Origin: Strongylocentrotus purpuratus | Lineage: Eukaryota; Echinodermata; Echinoidea; Camarodonta; Strongylocentrotidae | Assembly: GCF_000002235.5 (NCBI RefSeq) | Contig: NW_022145527.1 | Location: 212,001-276,000 of the forward strand | Reading direction: 5' to 3' | Length of the DNA: 64,000 bases | Part shown: positions 38,001 to 50,000 of the stretch, one piece after another | Layout: the number at the start of each line of letters is the position of its first letter | Position numbering within the stretch: position 1 is the stretch's first letter | Program-made: the position numbers and the translations under genes | Notes under the pieces: model-generated | What the model was told of the DNA's origin: nothing | The model's database searches: none | The model's input: only the letters and a program-made list of their open reading frames with translations

Positions 38001-41000
38001 CTCTAGATCGTACATAGCACTGTTGTCTAGTAATAAGCAGGACGAAAAAAGAAATGCACATAAAAAGGGATTTCCCCTGGTATATTTTCAACCTGATTTA
38101 AACCATGGAAGGAGGGACATTGACATATCATTTTTTACCTTGGAATTAATCAAACATGATAATCTATTCCATTTGCATAAATTATAACTATTTGAATGAG
38201 CTCTTTTTGAAATAAATATATCATTAGTGCTGAAGTTTCCTTGGTTAATTCATGAGGACCTAGTATACGTGTACAAAATCAGCAAGAAAAATTGACATGC
38301 CCTTTCAAGGGTTAAAATTTAGAAAATACAAAGGAAAAAAAAGAACATAAACCCCCATGTACAAAACTAAAGCTAGACTCCGGAACCGTGCATGCCCTTT
38401 TTTGTACAAGTTTATTGAGAAAAGGGGACGCACAAAACAAAAGTACAACTTGTTTAGTGTACAGGGTCTTATGATATTGATTATTCTCTTCATGCTCCTG
38501 AACAATTAGCCCATAAAATGCCAAGTAAAATGTATAAACTACACTCCAAATATATACTAGATGTACACAAATTATTTTAGGGGTGAATTGTATGTACCTT
38601 GGCACCATGAAGTTGTATGAACTAATGCAAGTTAACATTTAATATTTCTTTAATCTTAGGTTGGATATTAATTTAAATTATTTTTTATGCGCCTTGAGCA
38701 TCTCTAGAGATGGATATGTTGCGCTTTCTAAATATTGTTATTATTATTATTATTATTATTGTTCCCTTTTAACTTAACGGTGGTATTCTTGAAAGCGGAC
38801 TAACTTCAGTCCATGGTTAATCGACTGACTATATATGGAATGCCAAGTGTCCATATGAATATAGTTTTGATTTGATATGTCCCTAAATTATCATGATAAC
38901 ATAATTATATCGTAGTTATATACTTGTTTATTAATTATGTTATTACATTTTATTTCAATTTAGTGACAGATTAAATTATTCAGACAAAAAATTCATATGG
39001 ACACTTGGCATTCCATACTTAGTTGGTGGATTAAACCATGGATTAAAGTTAGTCCGCTTTCGAGAATACCACCCAAACAGAGCAAGCAATTCATTAACTG
39101 TATTAATACCTCTCCTGGCAAGGTGTTTGGACATGTCAATCTCCTCAGGGAACTGTAGAAAGTTGTTTAGCTTCTTCTTCGTTCCACTATGTCTGAGAAG
39201 AAAGAAATCATAAATACAATGAAATTAAATGATAATTCATTATATTTATACAGAAATTTTATTTTAAAGGCATCGTTTAACAATGTTAAATCTGAGTTGC
39301 ATGGCCCTATGTGTGTAATATTGAAGCCCTAAAAAAATTGTGCCTCAAACAAATATCAATATTTGGGTGACCGATTTTACCATACTCATTTTCCCCAATA
39401 GACTGTAGTGTTATAAAAACCTTTGGGTAATTGGTTTTGAAATTTTGAATTCCAATCATAAATATCTGGATAATCAGACGGGCGATCAGCTTGTAAACGT
39501 CATGGGATTCCTGACTGACCTGAAGGTTTATAATTATGATTGCAGCATGAGCTAAATCCAGGATTTTGTTTAGAATCTGAAACAAAGATAATAATAATAA
39601 TATTCCGCTTTTATAAAGCGCTTAATACAAATGTCTCTAAGCGCTTTACAGATACCCAATCCCTTTAACTACGACACATTCACAAAGTGTATCACACCAA
39701 ATGAATGAAAAGTATGAATGCTTACCTGTCAAACACAAATCTTAAGAGTTGGATATTGAGTACCGGCGGCAGAGTCTGAAGCTTAATGCACCTTGTTGCA
39801 TTCCTCTTACAGTTACACTTCTCACAAAGATACTGATTAGCGCCCTCTAGCTTCTCCTCCTGAAAAGAAACAAAATCAACAGGGTGAGATCATCAATCAT
39901 TTCAAAAACGAAAAACACAAAAACAGCAAATTTACAAAGGGTATGAATAATTTAGTTGTTAAATGCATTTTTGTGGGTAAACGTCAACATATTTATTCCC
40001 CTTGTCAGTACCCTTGTCAACAATAATTCGCCTTAGGAACTAAATTTTTCTGAAATCCCCTATGCTTGGTATTATTACCAGAGGTGTTACGTACTAGCAA
40101 GAACACAAGTAGTAAACATTTCATTCTCCTGAGAACTCCTGCCAACCAGGGGGAATGACACTTACCTTCAGAAACTCACTCAGACTGTCTTCCAGCTGTT
40201 TGTGACCTTTGATGTTGAGGTCGAGCTCGTAGAACCGAGACGGCCTCTCAGAACAGTTGCCACAGTGATTGCACCTGTTATAATAGCAAATTATTTTAGC
40301 AGTTAGACTTGAAATCTTTTTAGGCCCTCTCTTCCTTTCAAAGATTACTGATCATGAAAGTAAAAGGTGCAATACACAGTTTCCATAAAACACATGGAAT
40401 GCAATAATTCCATAACATCAAGCTTGTAGCGAGTCTGCCAAAACAGTACTGGGTTTACTTTAAATTTCACACACATTGATATACATAGATCATGTAAACA
40501 AGCAACTTTTAAGTAATTAACAAGTCAGAACATTATATTCCCTGTTTACCTTGAAACATATGAATACTGTCAGCTGAATTGCTCCTTGAAAACGTTCCTA
40601 ACCAAAGCAAAGGGTAATTCTTTCAGCTTACTTCGTGACAAGGTATGTGCTCTCACATGTTCACAACCCTAACTAGTGCTGTAGCTCGGAACCCAAAACC
40701 CGGACCCGGCCCGACCCGGCAATTTTCCAAATTTCTTAACGGGACCCGGAAAGGACCGGTAACCCGGTGAGAGTTTGACTGAAAAAATATTGACTAGATT
40801 CTATTTGAAAGCTACTACAAACACATCTTGTGTGACCTACCGACCTTGTCCTGAATAGAGGGCACATCGCTTCATTTTGTTTATCATGCTGTCTGCGAGT
40901 CCAGACATATAAGTCCCAGGTCAGCATAAATTATCACCCTTAATCCACTCCCTAAAAAGATGAAGCATAAGGCTAGCTACATGTATGTAGGCAACCTAAA

Positions 41001-44000
41001 AATAGCTCATTTCCCTGTCAGAGTGCCCATACAACATGCTCTACTATGATTGGTCTGTTTGTCTGCCAATTAAAAACAATGATCACATGTAAGGCACATG
41101 CTATAGCTTACCCAATATTTGCATATTTTTTGGAATGTGCGCTATAGCTGGACAAAGGCTGCTTGTTGATCCTTTGAACCTTTGAACCCTGTTCAAAGAA
41201 ACCGCGTGTAATATTACACCCAGCTGGGCCCAAGCTGTCTGGCATGCATTAATCTTTGATAGGGAATGTTTTTGTATTCTAAATTTCTGCGACATGAATG
41301 TGAAAGAGATATATCAGATGTGAATGAATTTTTGGGGGGATCGAGAGACACAATGTAAGAAACTTAAGAAAGAAAAGAAAACATGAGAAAAACTACATTA
41401 CGTAAATAATTCTGTACTTTTATTTTTTTAAGAAAGAAGATCAAATTGATTTGAGGGGGGAAAAGGGTTTAAAACACATTCGGAAGATGAATAAATAGAA
41501 TGGAAAAAAGATGGAAGGAAGAATGATGATGAAGATAACTTCTTTTTCCTTCTCATCTCTAAAGGCTATCAACATTTCACACACTTATCATTTTTTTTCT
41601 TCATTTTTTCTTCTAATCTGGGCTTAAACTTTTTGTTCAATTTTGGTTACGAATGAAGGCAGAGAGAGACAGGGGAAGAAGAGGGAGGATAGACCCCAAT
41701 AATTTTTCTTCGGAGGACAAATCAGCTTAGGTACATGTATTGTTTGCTAATTAAATCCGCTTGTCAGGAAGTATTTTGGTGATGGAATTACTCTTTTATT
41801 TAACTCTCTGCCGACTTCATTTCAGCTCAGCCTCCACCTCAAGCATAACAAATTTTCACATACACACTCTCATACACATTATGTCAATTTGCCACTCACT
41901 ATATCGTCTATCAGCTAGGTCAACAAACTTCATAATTTATGAATCGTCTGTTCTACAGTGCCAGCAGTCACTGAACTTTAATTTATGCTGGTTTCACTCT
42001 CCGCCCACTCGGGGGAAACTTTCTGATTGGTCAGTACAGTGAGCTGATCAGTCACATCACTTGCAGACAGGGCCAGGGAGATCAATATACACACTTGAAC
42101 ACACAACACAAAATCTATGCGTGCAGTGTCTATTGCAAAGACAGGTCAACAGATGTAAAAGATCGAGCCGTCATGCTGTGTTTGTTTACAGTTACTTTTG
42201 ACGGTTTTATCGTGATGAAAGATAAGTAGATAACGAACAATGAGCTATTTAAAAACTCTTTTTTACTGCCGGGTTTTGTTACCGAGTTGATCCAATTCTG
42301 GCTACAGTTCGGCCCGGAACTGGTCCGGCCCGAAATGCTCAACCCGGCGGGTTGGAACCCGATAAGCCTTCCGGGCTACAGCACTAACCCTAACCCTAAG
42401 CTTTGATGAAATAAAGCCTGGAGAAAATGTCACTAGGGGGGTGTTTCATAAAGCTGTGCATAAAGTTATGCATGACTTTACGTACGACTTGAATATGAAG
42501 AGCTAAATGGAATTCTCAAATCATTTTATTTGCATAATCTAAAGTTGAAATATGCAGATGTAGATTAACCTTATGATTATTAACAAAACATTTTAATGCA
42601 AAGTGTATTTTTGGCTACAATTTAATTGAGATTATGAGAAAAAAGTCACACTTTGTTAAAATGTCAGGAAAAACTTTGGGCTTCCCATTTGGCCCTCCAT
42701 ATTCAAATCATTGTAAAGTCATTTGTAACTTTATGCACAGCTTTATGCAACACCCTCCAGACCACATATGTCACAGCACTGTTGACTTACCTTGTAACAT
42801 ATGAATATTGTCCGCTGAATTGCTGCTCGATGACGTTCCTAACCCGAGCATTGGGTTGCTCTTTCAGTGTGCCCTCCAGCAAGGAGATCAGAAGCTTGCT
42901 AAACTCTTGAGCATCCTGAAACAAGTTCCAAGAAGAGATGAAAATGAATTAATTGTGAAGTATAAAATCAACCCATCTTTGCTATAGATGCATTTACATT
43001 TTAGAAAAGAAATGTCAAGCTTGAACAACCAAAAACAATTCATTCAGAGGAAATGAGTATACATTACAGCTGGATAATATTTGATCTTTAAAAATAAATA
43101 TATGTTAAGTGACCACTCTGCACGAATCAATCATGACCACTACGAAAGACACCACACCACAGTATCCTCGTTTAGTTGCTGAAAAGGCTTTTGACGAGTG
43201 TTAGCATAGACAAAATACCTTTGATTGCAAATTTCACTAAGAAACACTGAATATTGATATCAATTATCTGGACTATGTTAAAATAACAAGAATGTGTGAA
43301 AGAAATTTGATTACCTGCTGTAGAGCTGCGTCCAGTCCCAGGCAATTGATGAAATTCGAAGGATCAATGTACCTGAAAGATAATCATCAATTACACTTTC
43401 AGACTCACAGACACAATCACTCAATGAAATCTTGAAGGGGAAGAGAGAAATGGGGGGGGGGGGTGGGAGAATTTTGGGCAGTATCTCAACCTCCCGTTTG
43501 AAAAACAGTAGTTTCCTAGGAAAAAATATTGACAAATTATTTTACTACCAGACTATCCTGACTAAACATTTTCATACCTTCTTGCAATAACTAAGAATCT
43601 TTAGACCAACTAATCAATAAATCAATCAATCAACTAACTCTTGCTAGCTTTATATCGATCAATCTACTATCTATCTGTATATAATTTATCCTTCTATATA
43701 TTATCAGTATGTATTTATTGATCCACTGATACACATCTTTATTTTATTTTTGGTGGGAGCACTGGTCTAGTGTATGATCTTTGCTTTGTTTTTACATCCT
43801 TTGACAAGGTATTATATACCCTGGGTAAATAAAAACATAATATCATTACTATTGTTATTATGTATCAGTGACTCATCGGGCATACCTTCTCTTGCTGAAC
43901 TGTAACAATGCAAAGAGGAGTTGTAAGTGACCACATATTGAAGTTGGTTGTAGAGATTCGTCGGGAATGGCAGCCAACACTCCATCTGAAATCATAATAA

Positions 44001-47000
44001 ACATAAAATAAAACATTAATTACAAAGTAAAAACAACAACACTAACAACAAGTAAATAATAATTTTATATAGTAATTCTCTTGCTAAACTGTAGCAATAC
44101 AAAAAGGAGTTGTAGGTGACCACATATTGACATTGGTTTTAGAGATTATTATGGAAGTGCAGCTGAAACACCAGACTAATAATGATAAAAGACGATTTTG
44201 AGTACTTGCAGTAAGGTTTCATTTCAAGAGATTGTTATCATTAAACAATCATTCATCATCACCATCACCATCATTATCAACATAATCGTCATCACTATCA
44301 TCATCCAAGAACAAAACAAATGAGATTGAACAAGAAAAGTAATCTGACTCTTAAACTATTCCTTTCTTATTTTTATATTTGTTCATCCTGTACCTCTCCA
44401 TACCGTCTCTTTCAATAATTTACGTCACATACTCAGAACAAACAAACATTTCAAAATGTAACACTTTAACTTCCCAAAAACTAGTTGCTCTCTACTCCAT
44501 TCCCAAGCCTGTAACCCTTATGTTCTATTTTTGTGTTTATTATAATATAATCAGGACTTTAAAAGAAAGGGGGAGGGGGGCTATGAAATGGAACACTCCG
44601 TCCTACCCTCAAGCGGTTGATCTTTTCCCCATTCTTTATCCAACGGCCTCCACTTGTAAATGGCTTCTCGAAATTGGCGGTTGTGAAACCAAACCTAACA
44701 AGGATTTTAAAAAGAAAGGAAAGAAAACCATACACGAATAAAAGATTGAATCAGGAAAAATGGTCAACATACAACAGCTGCTGCATCAGGATCAAATCTT
44801 ACAATTGTTATGCATTACTTCCTGTTGAAACTGTCTGACTTCCAACATTCTCTATATCAGTGTAAAAAATTCACTAAAACAGTGAATGCTTTAAGCTCTA
44901 GAAAGCTGAAAGAGTGCTGGGGGGTGTTTCATAAAGTTGTTCGTAAAGTCATGCGTAACTTTACGATCAGCTTTATGAAACACCCCCAGGACCACTAACT
45001 GTTACTACTAAAAATGTTACCCCACTGATACACCAGAAAATTTATTACAGCTGATCCACTGAAAAAAAGGCTACAAGCCTTTTACACACAACTTTCAAGA
45101 TAGAAATTTAATTTTGGCCAAATCAGGTTGAACTCGTTTCTTTTTTTGTATGTATCTTAAAGTTTAGCACGAGTACTTGCTGATTTGCTTACCTGTAAGA
45201 AAGTGTTGACATAACATGTTGCGCCAAGATTTTTCAATCCGACTAAGTCCTCCTGAAAAAAGGACAAAATAGCATACAAGATAAATTGTGAAACTTCAGG
45301 GAATATAACTTATATAATTTAACTGATGAATAACTTGAGTTCTATTATATAATTGAACACACCATTCATCAATAACCGGTAGTAAACATAATACCCACAC
45401 TGTATTTTCCCTGTACTCTATTTACTATTTTGTGCATAATATATTCAAAGTTATTGATTGCTCACATTGTGATTGCCCAGGGGGCAATTGTCCTGATACG
45501 CTCACATCAATAAGTAACACATGTATGTGATAGAGGACTGGAAACTTGCGATTGATTGGAGGACTTGCAAGGTGCTATTTGGATAAATAGCAACTCTCTT
45601 TAAGATTGGCCCCTGGATTACTAAAAACATAGTACAATTGCTTTATAGTCACTGACCTTTGTTCTCTTTTCTTCTTCGGGGTCATCCATCTGATACCAGT
45701 GCTCATCTCTGATCTCCTTTAGCCATTCCTTCTCACCCAGATTCACCAGGCAGTTGGGATTGCCTTTGCAGTTTCGTCTGGACAAGAAAGAAACATGATA
45801 AGTTATAAATGACAAGTAGATCTGAAATAAGATTTTGAGCGTACAGATCATTAAAAAAATTAATTTGTGTACAGCTAGGATGTATACTTTAATCAACGTC
45901 AAAAGACTTTATTCACATACTATTGGCTACAGATAAAGAGTAGACCTATAAAATTCGAGATGCACTGCCAATATGGGAGACTGTCTCGAATTTCAGAGAC
46001 TTTTGTCAAGCATGTGCCCCCCCCCCCCCCATTGAATGGCAAATAAAAAAGGGGGAAAAGTGGGCAGTGTCATGATAATGAATATGTATCAGATTATGCA
46101 AATGTGACACCTGTGACCTCAGGAGGTCAGATCGCATGTGCGCGATGTATATGCGATACGCGTGACTTGATACCCAGTGCGGGGAATAAACACCAGACTA
46201 TGGTTTATGGAATTCAACTACTTTGTTAGTTTGTTTGCACTTAATATGTGACATTGGCGACGAGGATTAATGTTTCTTGGATGTTGAATCTGTGGCTACG
46301 AGCTGGAAAAGTTTCAACATGGCATTCGCTGGAGCGGAATTGTTAGCGCTTCGAGGAGTTCCACACTTCGATCCGACGGGTGGTGCAAGTATTGTCAGCG
46401 GCAAGTGGAAAGCTTGGCTTGAAGAGTTCGAAGCCTACGCCGATAGTCGCGGCCTGTTTCTGGACGGATGTACGCCGGCCCAGGAGGCGCAACGGAGAGC
46501 ACTGTTGCTGTACACTGCGGGGCCTGTGGTAAGGGAGACTTTCAAAACACTTCCCAATAAAGGAGAGAGGAATGAGTATCAAAAAGCCACAGATGCCCTA
46601 AATGCTCATTATGTTGTCAAACCTAATGCTACGTTTCAAAGACATTTGTTCAGGAAAACAAAGCAGGAAGATGGTGAAACGGTTGCCCAATTTGTTACCA
46701 AATTACGACAGGTTGCTATTGGATGCAATTTCGTAGCTGGGGATGTAGAAAACCAAATTCTTGACCAAGTAGTTCAGTACTGCAGAGCTGATAAACTTCG
46801 CAGGAGAATGCTGGAGAAAGGAGGTGAGCTCAAGTTAAATGATGCATTGTCCATGGCTGCTGCTCTAGAAGCTGTTGAAGGTCAATTTAACTCCATGTCA
46901 TTGAGAGAGAGAGAAAGGCCTAGAGCTGGTGGACAAGTTCAAGTGAACCAAGTATCGTATGAGAATGACAGAAAAAAGAATTTGGAATGCTACCGATGTG

Positions 47001-50000
47001 GGAACAAAGGACATTTTGGGAAGGATGCATCATGTCCAGCCAAAGGAAAGATCTGTCGGAAATGTGGAGGCCAAAACCACTTTGCGACAATGTGCAAAAG
47101 TAAGGCCAAGAGCACAAGTGAGGCGAGAGGAAAATTCAGAGATGGGAAGTCCAGAGATGGAAAGAAGTATAAGAATAGAGTTCGCCAAGTGGAAGGTGAA
47201 CCCAGAAATGATAGTGATGATGACAACAGCCGTGGCCGTGATCAGAGGTACTATCAATTTGCTGTGAATGGTGATCATGAGAAAGTCCCAATAATCATTG
47301 GAGGTGTCACAGTCCCAGTGATAGTAGATTCGGGAAGTGATTGCAATGTAATAGATCAGATATTGTGGGAGAAACTGAAGAAGGACAAAATCATCTGCAA
47401 ATCTACTAAGAGTACCAAGAGGCTTTATCCATACACATCACATATACCATTAACGACCATTGGATGTTTCACAGCCACCGTAGAAGTTGGCAAGATGAAG
47501 TCGACTGCAGAGTTTGTTGTCATCAAAGAAAAGGGAGAACCTTTACTGAGCAAACATACGTCTAGAGAGCTGGGAGTGCTCCAGGTGGGAATTGTACATG
47601 TAAATGCGGTACAGAGTTATGCAGGTTTAAAGCAGGAGTTTGAAGCAGTCTTCAAAGGAGTAGGGAAGTTGAAGGGTCGACAGGTGCAGTTAGCAGTGGA
47701 TGAAACGGTGAAGCCAGTGGCCCAGCCTGTGCGAAGGACTCCATTTGGACTGAGAAAAAAGGTTGAGATGAAGATTGCGGAATTGATCGATCTCGACATC
47801 ATTGAGCCAGTTGAACGCTCCACGCCATGGGTAAGCCCAGTTGTCATAGTTCCAAAGAGAAATGATGAAATCAGACTGTGTATCGATATGCGTAGAGTGA
47901 ACGAAGCAATCATAAGAGAACGTCACCCCATTCCCACTATTGAGGAAGTCCTACAGGAGCTGTCGATTAGCAAGGTCTTTTCGAAAATAGACCTGAAGTG
48001 GGGGTACCACCAACTGGAGTTACATCCGGAGTCTAGAGAGGTGACAACCTTTGTCACTCATTGTGGGTTGTTCCGCTATAAGAGACTGTTGTTCGGAATC
48101 AATGCTGCTCCAGAGATTTATCAATATGAGATACACAGAGTGATAGCTGGGATAGAAGGAGCTGCGAACATATCAGATGACATCATTGTGCATGCATCGA
48201 CCCAGAAAGAGCATGACAAGAGGTTGAAGCAGGTGCTTGGCAGACTGCGGGACGCAGGACTTACTGCAAATGCAGAAAAGTGTAAGTTTGGTGTCTCTGA
48301 GTTGGACTTCATGGGGCACAGACTGACTAGCGAGGGACTCAACCCAGGATTGGCCAAGGTGAAAGCAATTGCAGAGGCCCGTGAACCCCAGACTGCAACT
48401 GAGATGAGAAGTTTCTTGGGGCTAGTCAACTACTGCGCAAAGTTCATTCCGAACTTTGCTACATTGGCAGATCCACTGAGAAAGCTGACCAGAAAGGACA
48501 CGCCATTTCAATTTGGTCATGAACAGCGACAAGCGTTTAAGTCGCTAAAGGAAAGCTTGATGAGTGCAGAGACCCTGGGCTACTATGATCTAAATGCACC
48601 GACAAAAGTCATAGCGGATGCCAGTCCAGTTGGCTTAGGAGCAGTGCTGGTGCAGGTGCATGCTGATGGCCCGAGGATAGTAGCATATGCCAGCCGCTCG
48701 TTAAGTAACGTTGAAAGGAGATACTCTCAGACGGAGAAAGAAGCCCTTGGACTTGTGTGGGCTTGTGAAAGATTCCATGCGTACCTGTATGGAATAGAGT
48801 TTGATCTAGTGACTGATCACAAACCGCTTGAAGTCATTTATTCACCGAGATCTAAGCCATGTGCGAGAATAGAGCGGTGGGTTCTGAGGCTTCAACAGTA
48901 CAAGTACAGGGTAGTCCACATCGCAGGAAAGTCCAACATAGCAGATCCATTGTCAAGATTGCTGAAGGATGATCAACCGAGAGAAACTTCTGTGTTGGAA
49001 ACAGAAGCAGAGAGCTTTGTGCGTTTTGTGGCAGTCCAGTCAACGCCAGGTGCGGTGACAACGAAGGAAGTCGAAAGAGAATCTGAACATGATCCTGAAC
49101 TCGAAGTTATCAGAGAGTGTATTCACAGTGGACAATGGGATGATTGTCCATATAAAGCATACATTCCCATCAAGGATGAACTCTGTATAATTGGTCAGTG
49201 TGTGCTGAGAGGTAGCAGATTGGTGATTCCACAGGCACAGAGGCCAAAGATGGTGTCATTAGCTCACGAAGGACACCTGGGCATTGTTGGCACCAAACAG
49301 AATTTGAGAACCAAGGTATGGTGGCCAGGATGTGAGAAAGATGCAGAGAAATTCGTCAAGACGTGTCATGGTTGCCAAATCACAAGCAGGGGTAATCCAC
49401 CAGAACCAATTCGAAGTACTATGTTGCCAACAGGACCTTGGGTGGATGTAGCTGTTGATTTCCTAGGACCACTTCCGACAGGAGAATCTATACTTGTGGT
49501 AGTTGATTATTATAGCAGATACTACGAGTATGCAATCATGAAATCAACCACTGCAGAGAAAACAGTCAAAGCCCTGGCTGAAATCTTTGGCAGACATGGG
49601 TTACCTGTGACGTTATACTCAGACAATGGACCCCAGTTCATCTCAGAAGTTTTTGCAGAGTACATGAACATTACAGGAATTCACCACCATCGGGTGACTC
49701 CTAAATGGCCCCAAGCCAACGGCGAGGTCGAAAGACAGAACCAGAGTATAGTGAAAAGGCTTAGAATTGCACAGGCAGAAGGCAAGGATTGGAAAGAGGC
49801 CTTGCTGACTTACGTCGCAGTCTACCGGGCTAGTACTCATTCGACAACGGGAAAAAGCCCGGCAGAAGTGTTGTTCGGGAGAAAGATCCGAACTAAACTA
49901 CCACAAATTCAGGACATTAGTGAGGATCAGGAACTCAGAGACAGGGACCTCCAAATGAAAAGTGGTGCAAAACACTATGCAGATCTGAAGAGGGGAGCCG

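Noticed and set aside
43886-44175. Exon 5 relic as an active alternative exon
   Set aside because: Two in-frame TAA codons and a lost donor make present-day use unlikely.
44379-44741. 120-codon plus-strand frame
   Set aside because: It overlaps USP48 exon 4 on the opposite strand, whose [15 protein letters not shown] reading is conserved and splices in phase. The plus frame has no family resemblance.
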